The notes beneath the pieces are model-generated. The model worked only from the letters and a program-made list of their open reading frames with translations, was not told the DNA's origin and made no database searches. The position numbers and the translations under genes are program-made. Positions 1 through 6,018 of a stretch of 6,711 bases of DNA are shown here, piece by piece. This stretch comes from Alphaproteobacteria bacterium. Lineage in GTDB: Bacteria > Pseudomonadota > Alphaproteobacteria > UBA6615. The DNA lies in NCBI GenBank assembly GCA_017643325.1, contig JAEPNS010000077.1, forward strand, positions 4,547-11,257. The letters are read 5' to 3'. Positions within the stretch are counted from its first letter, which is position 1; the number at the start of each line of letters is the position of its first letter.

Positions 1-1
1 C

Positions 2-244
2 GAGACCTACGGCGAGAACAACATGCTGGTCCTCGCCGAGGGCGCCGACGTGACGGTCGACGCGCCGGACGGGGCGCGGGTAATGCTGCTCGGCGGCGAC
101 ACGATGGACGGCGAGCGCCTGATCTGGTGGAACTTCGTCGCCAGCTCGCAGGAGCGCATCGACAAGGCCAAGGACGACTGGAAGAACGGCCGTTTCGACG
201 GGATCGAGGGCGACGACGAGTTCATACCCCTCCCCGAGGACTGA
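2..244 (+). CDS. Pirin family protein, C-terminal part (5' end outside window)
   Basis: The frame is open from the left edge and codes for about 80 residues before a TGA stop. It matches the C-terminal cupin domain of pirins: the stretch GERLIWWNFVASSQERIDKAKDDW is the well-known pirin C-terminal pattern (G-E-R-x-I-W-W-N-F-V-x-S-S-x-E-R-I), followed by the usual acidic, proline-ending tail (FIPLPED). Pirins are bicupin proteins of roughly 230-300 residues. Their metal ligands sit in the N-terminal cupin, which is outside this window, so catalytic competence cannot be judged. Some bacterial members have quercetin 2,3-dioxygenase activity and others bind partner enzymes or regulators; nothing here decides between these. 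The next gene begins only 7 nt downstream on the same strand, so the two are probably co-transcribed. Confidence 0.88.
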   Translation, partial: ETYGENNMLVLAEGADVTVDAPDGARVMLLGGDTMDGERLIWWNFVASSQERIDKAKDDWKNGRFDGIEGDDEFIPLPED

Positions 245-251
245 GTCGGTC

Positions 252-1208
252 ATGTCTGCCCCCATCGCGATCACGATGGGCGATCCCGCGGGAATCGGCC
301 CCGAGGTCGTCTGCAAGGCGCTCGCGGAACTGGGAGATCCGGGCAACGCGGGAATCCGGGTGATCGGCGCGCTGCCGATCCTCGAACGCGCCAACGCGCT
401 GTGCCGGACCAAACTGAGTTTCGGCGAAGGCGGTATCCCGGTGGACGACCTGCGCAACGACGGAGTCGACGACGCCCCGGCTGGCGAAGTCTCCGCCGCG
501 GCTGGCGAAGCCGCCTACCGATATATCGTCCGGGCGGCCGAGCTGGCGCAATCGGGCGAGATCGGCTGCATCGTGACCGCGCCGATCAACAAGGCCGCGC
601 TGCACGCGGCCGGACACGAGTTCGACGGCCACACCGGCCTGCTTAGCCATCTCGCCGGCGGCATCAAACCCAACATGCTGCTCACCTCACCGACACTTTC
701 TACGATCCACGTCTCTGCGCATGTCTCCCTTCAGGAGGCGATCCGGCACTGCACCAGGGAAAGGGTGCTCGAAGTCATCAAGGCGGGCGACGCTCATTTC
801 AGGCGCGTCGGCGTGGCGGCGCCCCGCATCGCCGTCGCCGCGCTCAACCCGCACGCAGGCGAAGGCGGCATGTTCGGCAGCCAGGACGACGACGAGGTCG
901 CCCCGGCCGTCGAAGCCGCGCGCACCGAGGGAATTGATGTAGTCGGGCCGCTCTCTGGCGACACGGTTTTCGCGCGCGCCCATCACGGTGAATTCGACCT
1001 GGTCGTCGCCCAGTATCACGACCAGGGTCACGCGACGGTGAAACTCATTGCCTTTGATACAGCAGTGAATGTCACGGTCGGCCTGCCCTTCGACCGCTGC
1101 TCCGTCGACCACGGCACAGCCTTCGACATCGCCTGGACCGGCAAAGCCGACCACACGAACATGGTGGCGGCCATCGCATACGGACGGCGGCTGGCGGCAG
1201 CACATTAG
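252..1208 (+). CDS. PdxA2-type 4-phosphate dehydrogenase (4-hydroxythreonine-4-phosphate dehydrogenase family)
   Basis: The protein has 318 residues, slightly shorter than E. coli PdxA. It starts with the family N-terminus ITMGDPAGIGPE (residues 7-18). Substrate-contact residues H127-T128 (DGHTGLL) are present. The three metal-binding histidines appear as H157 (SAHVSL), H201 (LNPHAGEGG) and H256 (QYHDQGH). K264, N273 and R282, and the C-terminal SVDHGTAFDIAWTGKAD, are also conserved, so the enzyme looks intact. The family oxidises a phosphorylated hydroxy acid with NAD+ and then decarboxylates it. True PdxA acts in vitamin B6 synthesis. Here HDQGHxxxKLxxFD replaces the HDQGLPxLK pattern of PdxA, which resembles the PdxA2 branch used for D-threonate or D-erythronate 4-phosphate catabolism. 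The branch is inferred from motif memory, not from a tree. The ATG follows a GAGGA at 236-240 (11 nt spacing), and the gene sits 7 nt after the pirin gene. No DUF1537-type sugar-acid kinase, the usual PdxA2 partner, is visible in this window. Confidence 0.9.
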   Translation: MSAPIAITMGDPAGIGPEVVCKALAELGDPGNAGIRVIGALPILERANALCRTKLSFGEGGIPVDDLRNDGVDDAPAGEVSAAAGEAAYRYIVRAAELAQSGEIGCIVTAPINKAALHAAGHEFDGHTGLLSHLAGGIKPNMLLTSPTLSTIHVSAHVSLQEAIRHCTRERVLEVIKAGDAHFRRVGVAAPRIAVAALNPHAGEGGMFGSQDDDEVAPAVEAARTEGIDVVGPLSGDTVFARAHHGEFDLVVAQYHDQGHATVKLIAFDTAVNVTVGLPFDRCSVDHGTAFDIAWTGKADHTNMVAAIAYGRRLAAAH

Positions 1209-1272
1209 ATTTTCTATCGTTCATGCTGTGGTAGGCTGACGACCGAAAAATTCGATCCAGCCGGGTACTCCT

Positions 1273-2415
1273 ATGCGATTGCTCATCATCTTGGCCGCAC
1301 TTGCGCTCGCGGCCTGTCAGACTCTTGACGGTCCGTCCCAGCCGACCGTCGAGACGGCACGAGGGCAGCAGGTCCTGAATGCCATTACCGTCCTTGGGTG
1401 CACGCGTGCGAAAACCGCGGACGCGCGTATCTCCCGCTGTACGCGCCTGATCGACAATGCCGAGAAAACCGCGACCGAGAAGGTGAGCGGCGACCAGCTT
1501 CGCGTGGTGGGCCATGTCCTGCGCGGGCTGGGCTATGTCGACAAACGAGAGGACGGAAGGGCACTCGACGACTTCAACTCGGCGATTTCGCTCGATGCCG
1601 GACACGCGCAGGCCTACCTCGCCCGTTCGACTGTCTGGGAACTGCGCGGCGACCACGCCAAGATGATGCGCGACCTGAATACGGTGGTCGACCTCGCCCC
1701 GGACCGCGCAGAACATTATCTCGCCCGCGCGGCAGGCTGGATCGTCTCGGAATTTCCGCCCGAACGCGACGAGGGCCCCGCGACCACGCCGGCGGAACTG
1801 CGCGCGATCGAGAACGCGACCGAGGATATCGAGAAGGCCCAGGCATTCGATCCGGAACTGAGCGACACATATCTCCTGCTGGGGGACATCAATTTCGAAC
1901 TGGCGGATTTCGATACTGCGATCGGCTACTACTCCGAAGCCATTTCGCGCGACCGGAACGACGGGTCGGCTTATGGCAATCGCGCCACCGCTTACTATCG
2001 GATCGAGGACTACGGCAGCGCCATCGCAGACTTCGAGAGCGCGATCCGTCTGGATCCCGATGACGCATCGAACTATCTCAAGCTCGGTTGGATCCTTGCC
2101 GCCGGTCCCGAAGGTGACCTCCGCGACGGCGATCGGGCCATTTCGCTCGCGCTGGAAGCCGAGCGCCGCGCAAGCGGCGAAAAACCGGCCGCACTTCTCT
2201 TCCTCCTGCCGACGGCCTACGCGGAATCCGGCCGGTTCGACGAAGCCGTACGAGAACTGGAACGCGTGCTCGATTTCCTCAGGGAGAGCGCGGTTCAGTC
2301 CAACGAAGACGATACGCTGCGTTTGCTGGGCCTTTATGTCAGCGCGGAAGAACTCCTGGAAATGTTCCGGAATCGCAAGCCGTTCCGCTTCGCGGAAACG
2401 GGCCAGGAAAGCTGA
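1273..2415 (+). CDS. TPR-repeat lipoprotein
   Basis: The 380-residue protein begins with a short lipoprotein signal: R2, a hydrophobic stretch and the lipobox L12-A13-A14-C15, so cleavage and lipid attachment at C15 are expected. The mature part is largely tetratricopeptide repeats at about 78-111, 112-145 (degenerate), 146-196 (interrupted by an acidic, proline-rich insertion), 197-230, 231-264, 265-300 (with an insertion) and 305-338. The best repeat, 231-264, has Y234, A238, Y241, A250, F254, A257 and P262 at canonical TPR positions. A cysteine pair (C43, C56) precedes the repeats and could form a disulfide in the periplasm. TPR solenoids bind other proteins or peptides; the partner is unknown. 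A 64-nt gap separates it from the PdxA-like gene. Its start has no strong Shine-Dalgarno sequence, and no convincing promoter is visible in the gap. Confidence is high for the architecture and low for any role. Confidence 0.85.
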   Translation: MRLLIILAALALAACQTLDGPSQPTVETARGQQVLNAITVLGCTRAKTADARISRCTRLIDNAEKTATEKVSGDQLRVVGHVLRGLGYVDKREDGRALDDFNSAISLDAGHAQAYLARSTVWELRGDHAKMMRDLNTVVDLAPDRAEHYLARAAGWIVSEFPPERDEGPATTPAELRAIENATEDIEKAQAFDPELSDTYLLLGDINFELADFDTAIGYYSEAISRDRNDGSAYGNRATAYYRIEDYGSAIADFESAIRLDPDDASNYLKLGWILAAGPEGDLRDGDRAISLALEAERRASGEKPAALLFLLPTAYAESGRFDEAVRELERVLDFLRESAVQSNEDDTLRLLGLYVSAEELLEMFRNRKPFRFAETGQES

Positions 2416-2420
2416 CCAGG

Positions 2421-3917
2421 TTAGCCCCCGACGAACCGGTTCACCAGATAGCTCTCGCTCGCGAAGCCCGCGCAGAAGGGCCCGACATGGGCGGCCAGTG
2501 CCTCCATTTTCGGGCGCACCGACTCGCGCGCCGGTTGCTGGCGGGCCACGGCGGCTTCGACCTCGGCGCGCAGCTTGTCCATGTCCACGGTCGTGACCTC
2601 GCCGCCGGCGACGACCATGCGCCCGTCGATCATCACGTCGCGCACGCCGCCGCGGTCCTCGGAGAATACGATCTGGTTCACCGGCTCGTTCAGCGGCATA
2701 TAGGTGACAGCACCCAGGTCCAGCATAACGATGTCGGCCTTGTAGCCGGGCGCAATACGCCCGATCTCACCCTCCCATCCGAGCGCCTTGGCGCCCGCCT
2801 CGGTCGCCATTTCCAGCGCCTGGGCACTTTCGAGCCATTTCTCGTAATCCGGGCCCTGCACACGTGAGAGCGTGCAGGCGAGCCGGGTCGCCTCGAACAT
2901 GTTGAGCGCGTCCGCGCAGGTGCAGGTATCGGTGCCGATCGCGACGTTGACGCCCGCCTCGCGCATCGCGACCGTGGCCGCGACGCCGGAACCTAGCCGC
3001 AGGTTGCTCATGGGGTTGTGGGAGACCGACACGCCCCGGTCGGCGAGGAGCTTCAAGTCGTCGCCCGTCAGCCAGATCGCGTGGGCTGCGACAAGGTTCG
3101 GGCCGAGCACCTCGAGGCTGTCGAGATAGCCGGCCAGCGTGGTCCCGTAGAGTTTCTGGCTCGCAAGCGCCTGGACCTTGGATTCCGCCAGATGGGTCTG
3201 CATCAAGGCGTCGTACTCGCGCGCCAGATCTCGACAGGCTTTCCAGAACGCCTCGTCGCAATGATGCGGGATTGTCGGCCCGAGCGCGAGCTTCACCCGC
3301 GCCGGGTCGTGCGGCCAGTTATGGAGCGCATCCCGGCATACGGTGACCGACGCGTCACCCGGCCCCGGGCTCATGCCGTCCACCATGTCGCGCGCGTCAT
3401 CGGGCAGGATGTCGTAGAGGCCGGGGATCGCCTTCCACAGCCCGCGCGTCGACATCATCGGCGCGACGACGGCGCGCATCCCGACATCCATATAGGCCTG
3501 CCCCGCCGCCTCCAGCCCGTCGCGTGTCGGCGCGGGGCCTTCGGCAAACATGTCGAGGCAGGCAGTGCAGCCGCCAAGCACCATCTCGCAGGCGGCGAGT
3601 TTCGCCGCGAGATACTTGTCCTCCTGCGTGAAACCGGCCCCCGTATACGGGTGCGAGTTCAGCAGCAACTCCAGCGTCCAGCGATCGCCCAGACCCTTCG
3701 CGAGCGTCGAGTTTCCGTGGGTGTGCCCGTTGACGAGCCCCGGCATCAGCAACCGGTCCGAGGCGTCGACTTCTTTCGCGCCGTCCGGCGCCGCCATCCC
3801 GGCAGCACCGATTTCCTTGATCCGGTTGCCCTCGATCAGAATATCCGCCGGCTCGGCAGATCGCTTGGAAATATCCAGCAACTTTCCGCCGCGGATCACT
3901 TGCATCTGTTCGGACAT
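2421..3917 (-). CDS. Metal-dependent amidohydrolase, TRZ/ATZ-cytosine deaminase type
   Basis: With the ATG at 3917 the protein has 498 residues. This start follows an AGGGAG Shine-Dalgarno sequence (3926-3931) at 8 nt; a GTG 27 nt upstream has no comparable site. The layout is the classical amidohydrolase one: an N-terminal beta-sandwich strand region (about 5-58), a TIM barrel beginning at MPGLVNGHTHGNS, and a C-terminal return to the sandwich (about 385-440, GRIAPGYKADIVMLD). Metal and catalytic residues are visible: H65 and H67 (HTH), H242 and E245 (THLAES), H279 (AAHAIWL) and D330 (GTDTCTCAD), with the conserved SHNPMSN at 299-305. The family hydrolyses C-N or C-Cl bonds in compounds such as guanine, cytosine, triazines or methylthioadenosine. 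The sequence does not reveal the substrate. The C-terminal tail (about 440-498) is longer than in many relatives. It is a single minus-strand gene, convergent with the TPR gene and divergent from the oxidoreductase gene. Confidence 0.9.
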   Translation of the reverse strand: MSEQMQVIRGGKLLDISKRSAEPADILIEGNRIKEIGAAGMAAPDGAKEVDASDRLLMPGLVNGHTHGNSTLAKGLGDRWTLELLLNSHPYTGAGFTQEDKYLAAKLAACEMVLGGCTACLDMFAEGPAPTRDGLEAAGQAYMDVGMRAVVAPMMSTRGLWKAIPGLYDILPDDARDMVDGMSPGPGDASVTVCRDALHNWPHDPARVKLALGPTIPHHCDEAFWKACRDLAREYDALMQTHLAESKVQALASQKLYGTTLAGYLDSLEVLGPNLVAAHAIWLTGDDLKLLADRGVSVSHNPMSNLRLGSGVAATVAMREAGVNVAIGTDTCTCADALNMFEATRLACTLSRVQGPDYEKWLESAQALEMATEAGAKALGWEGEIGRIAPGYKADIVMLDLGAVTYMPLNEPVNQIVFSEDRGGVRDVMIDGRMVVAGGEVTTVDMDKLRAEVEAAVARQQPARESVRPKMEALAAHVGPFCAGFASESYLVNRFVGG

Positions 3918-3925
3918 CGAAGGCA

Positions 3926-3931
3926 CTCCCT
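3926..3931 (-). promoter_or_regulatory. Ribosome binding site of the amidohydrolase gene
   Basis: On the minus strand this reads AGGGAG, 8 nt before the ATG at 3917. It supports that start over the GTG at 3944, which would add nine residues (MIGLQGVPS) and has only a poor purine stretch in front. Confidence 0.7.
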
Positions 3932-3964
3932 GAAGACCAATCACGCCAGCACCCTAGCGCAATT

Positions 3965-3994
3965 TTGCGGCGGCGCGCGGTCGCGGCATATACA
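3965..3994 (+). promoter_or_regulatory. Candidate sigma-70 promoter for the oxidoreductase-AKR operon
   Basis: TTGCGG at 3965-3970 and TATACA at 3989-3994 are separated by 18 nt, a workable match to a housekeeping promoter in an otherwise very GC-rich stretch. Transcription would start near 4001, giving a leader of about 40 nt before the ATG at 4040. This is an eye match only. No equally good promoter was seen on the minus strand for the divergent amidohydrolase gene. Confidence 0.35.
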
Positions 3995-3995
3995 T

Positions 3996-4026
3996 TCCCT
4001 ATCCGAGGGACGGTCGGATCCGTCCC
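3996..4026 (+). repeat. Overlapping inverted repeats in the divergent intergenic region
   Basis: GGGACGG (4007-4013) and CCGTCCC (4020-4026) form a perfect 7-bp dyad around a 6-nt loop. TCCCT (3996-4000) and AGGGA (4006-4010) form a second, shorter dyad that shares the GGGA of the first. ATCCG (4001-4005) and CGGAT (4015-4019) are also complementary. The block lies between the candidate -10 element and the start codon of the oxidoreductase gene. It could be a regulator-binding site for one or both divergent genes, or a leader hairpin close to the ribosome binding region. There is no T-run, so it is not a standard terminator. Confidence 0.5.
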
Positions 4027-4039
4027 GCAAGAGAAAGCA

Positions 4040-5224
4040 ATGCGAGAGCTGAAAGCCCAGATAGTCGTCGTCGGCGGGGGAATTGCCGGCCTGTGGACGC
4101 ATGCGCTCCTGCGCAAGCGCGGGTTCGATGCGGTACTCGTGGAAAAGACGGCGCTCGGCTCGGACCAGACACTGGCCAGCCAGGGCATGATCCACGGCGG
4201 CCAGCGCTACAATCTCGAGGGCAGGAAGACACGGCACGCGGAGCTGATAGCGCCGATGCCCAGGGTGTGGGGCGACTGCCTGGCGGGAACCGGCGAAATC
4301 GACCTGTCCGGGACCCGAGTGCTGGAAGCGCGGCAGTTCATGTGGTCGCCCGGCGGGTTGCTGTCGAACGTGTCCGCTTTTGTCGGCTCGAGGATCCTCA
4401 ACACGCAGACCGAAAATCCGCCGCGCGAGGAGTGGCCCGAGGTATTCCGGATGACGAAGGACTTCCGCGGGCGGCTCTACCGGATGAACGAAGTAGTCCT
4501 CGACGCTAAGAGCCTCGTCAGGAATATCGCCGAGCCGGGCCACAACCACATCTACCGGGTCGAGATCGAGGACATCGTTCATGAGGGCGACCGGGTCCGG
4601 TATCTCGCCGGGCGCACCGGCGAAAACGATCAAATCACACTCCACGCCGACACCTATATCTTCGCTGCCGGAACGTTCAACGAAGTCGCCGCCGACGCGC
4701 TCGGCATCGGCAAGTCGGCGACCCAGCGACGTCCGCTCCGGCAGGTGATGGTGGGCCCCCTTCCCTACAGGCTCTATGCCCACTGCATCACGACGGACCC
4801 CCGCCCCCGCGTCACGGTGACGGCGCATCCGCTGCCTGGCGGTGACTACGTCTGGTATCTCGGCGGCCTGGTCGCCGTGCGTGGCGCGGACACGTCAGAT
4901 GACGAGGCGATCGACTTCGCGAGAAAGGAAATGGCCGCCCTGTTCCCGGCAATCGACTGGGACCGCCTGACCTGGGACACCTGGTACGGCGACCGCGCCG
5001 AACCGGCGGCAAACGACGGCTTCCTGCCGGATGGCCCGGAAATCAAGACAACCGCCAACGCAGCACTCGTCTGGCCGACAAAGCTGACATTCGCACCAGC
5101 GGTCGGAACGCTCGTAGCGAACTGGATCGACGGGCTCGACGTCGCACCGCGGACGGCTGACCCGCTCGACCTGCCGGCATGCCCCGTCGGGCAGTACCCG
5201 TGGGAGGGGCGCGAATGGCGTTGA
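4040..5224 (+). CDS. FAD-dependent oxidoreductase, DAO superfamily (glycerol-3-phosphate dehydrogenase-like)
   Basis: The chosen ATG gives 394 residues with the dinucleotide-binding fold right at the N-terminus: IVVVGGGIAGLWTH (G12, G14, G17), with VLVEK (33-36) ending the second strand. A TTG start at 3965 would add 25 residues before the Rossmann strand and overlaps the candidate promoter, so it is less likely; a weak purine stretch (AAGAGA, 4029-4034) precedes the ATG. SQGMIHGGQRYNLEG (48-61) resembles the SxxIHGGxRY flavin-contact motif of GlpD and related DAO-fold enzymes. IFAAGTF (207-213) is the usual second FAD strand. The C-terminal part (about 320-365, DGFLP ... WPTKLTFAPAVGTLVANWI) fits the last FAD-binding segment. 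Such enzymes oxidise CH-OH or CH-NH groups; the substrate cannot be read from sequence. The gene overlaps the next one by 10 nt, so a joint role with the aldo/keto reductase is likely. No signal peptide or membrane segment is apparent. Confidence 0.87.
   Translation: MRELKAQIVVVGGGIAGLWTHALLRKRGFDAVLVEKTALGSDQTLASQGMIHGGQRYNLEGRKTRHAELIAPMPRVWGDCLAGTGEIDLSGTRVLEARQFMWSPGGLLSNVSAFVGSRILNTQTENPPREEWPEVFRMTKDFRGRLYRMNEVVLDAKSLVRNIAEPGHNHIYRVEIEDIVHEGDRVRYLAGRTGENDQITLHADTYIFAAGTFNEVAADALGIGKSATQRRPLRQVMVGPLPYRLYAHCITTDPRPRVTVTAHPLPGGDYVWYLGGLVAVRGADTSDDEAIDFARKEMAALFPAIDWDRLTWDTWYGDRAEPAANDGFLPDGPEIKTTANAALVWPTKLTFAPAVGTLVANWIDGLDVAPRTADPLDLPACPVGQYPWEGREWR
5202..5207 (+). promoter_or_regulatory. 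Ribosome binding site of the aldo/keto reductase gene
   Basis: GGGAGG lies 7 nt before the ATG at 5215, inside the last codons of the oxidoreductase gene. It fixes the start of the downstream gene and points to translational coupling. The ATG at 5179, which would add 12 residues, lies upstream of this site and is not favoured. Confidence 0.75.
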
Positions 5225-6018
5225 GGCTTCCATTGCGCGCGTTCGGCTCGACTGGAATGGAGGTCTCTGCAATCCAGCTCGGTACCGTCAAGATCGGCCG
5301 TGCGGCGAAACTTCCCTATCCCGATGCGGACGGATACGTGCTCCCGGACGACCGTACTGTGGGCACCCTCCTCGAGACGGCACGTGAACTTGGCGTCAAC
5401 AGCCTCGACACCGCGCCGGCCTACGGCACGGCCGAGGCGCGCCTCGGCAAACTTCTGGGGCATGCCATCCACGACATGCTTGTCTTCACCAAGACCGGTG
5501 AGATTTTTGACGGCGCTGCGTCCCGCTACGATTTCAGTGCCGCGCACACCCGGCAGAGCGTGCAGGAATCGCTCTCGAGGCTCGGAACCGATAGCCTGGC
5601 CGGGGTTGCGCTCCATTGCCCGTCCGAAGACATGGAGTCACTCACCAACAGCGGCGCGCTGGAAGAGCTGCACCGCATGAAGGATGAGGGACATATTCGA
5701 AGCGTCGGCGCATCGACGACGACGCTCGCGGGCGGGCTCAAGGCGGCCGAACTCTGCGACTATGTAATGGTCGCATTCAACGCGGGCTATCGCGACCAGG
5801 AAGAGGTGATCCGCAAGGCCGCCGACATGGGCAGGGCCGTGATCGTCAAGAAGGGTTTCAATTCGGGCAACGCGCTCGACGGCAACCCGCGCGACGCCGT
5901 GCGCAAACACCTCAAGGCGATCTTCGGCATGCCGGGCGTAAGCTGCCTCGCGCTCGGAACGATGAACGCGGCACACCTCACCGAGTGTGCCCAAGACCTT
6001 GCAAGCCTCGACCCCTAG
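5215..6018 (+). CDS. Aldo/keto reductase, short form
   Basis: The protein has 267 residues, compact compared with the usual 300-340 of the superfamily. N-terminal RAFGSTGMEVSAIQLGTVKIG (8-28) is the typical first hairpin and strand. The catalytic tetrad is complete: D65 (SLDTAPAYG), Y70, K93 (FTKTGE) and H134 (ALHCPS). QSVQESLSRLGTD (114-126) is the standard helix and strand before the catalytic His. VKKGFNSG (211-218) and GTMNAAHLTEC (248-258) lie where the nicotinamide cofactor phosphates are normally bound. The family reduces aldehydes or ketones, or oxidises alcohols, with NADPH or NADH. The substrate is not evident. The start codon lies inside the end of the FAD oxidoreductase gene, behind a strong ribosome binding site, so the two proteins are probably made in a fixed ratio. 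The stop TAG shares bases with the stop of the convergent amidase gene. Confidence 0.9.
   Translation: MALRLPLRAFGSTGMEVSAIQLGTVKIGRAAKLPYPDADGYVLPDDRTVGTLLETARELGVNSLDTAPAYGTAEARLGKLLGHAIHDMLVFTKTGEIFDGAASRYDFSAAHTRQSVQESLSRLGTDSLAGVALHCPSEDMESLTNSGALEELHRMKDEGHIRSVGASTTTLAGGLKAAELCDYVMVAFNAGYRDQEEVIRKAADMGRAVIVKKGFNSGNALDGNPRDAVRKHLKAIFGMPGVSCLALGTMNAAHLTECAQDLASLDP

Noticed and set aside
479..510. 11-bp direct repeat GGCTGGCGAAG with a 21-nt period in the PdxA-like gene
   Set aside because: It encodes the AGExSAAAGE stretch, where PdxA relatives normally have a Gly/Ser/Ala-rich sequence. It is in frame and shows no sign of a mobile or regulatory repeat.
687..1205. Minus-strand open frame opposite the PdxA-like gene
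   Set aside because: Antisense shadow; the plus strand holds all the conserved PdxA motifs.
1244..1254. Small dyad CGAA-AAA-TTCG between the PdxA-like and TPR genes
   Set aside because: The stem is only 4 bp and has no following T-run. It is too short to call a terminator or operator.
2433..2442. 10-bp palindrome GAACCGGTTC near the end of the amidohydrolase gene
   Set aside because: It lies inside codons for the C-terminal residues and is expected by chance in GC-rich DNA.
3018..4052. Long plus-strand open frame (344 codons) opposite the amidohydrolase gene
   Set aside because: It is the antisense shadow of a clearly conserved gene. Its translation is rich in Arg and His, shows no recognisable domain and ends beyond the intergenic region.
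3941..4828. Long minus-strand open frame opposite the FAD oxidoreductase gene
   Set aside because: Shadow of a GC-rich gene with clear FAD-binding motifs; its translation shows no family pattern.
4846..5616. Minus-strand open frame spanning the oxidoreductase/aldo-keto reductase junction
   Set aside because: It overlaps two conserved genes and shows no domain of its own.
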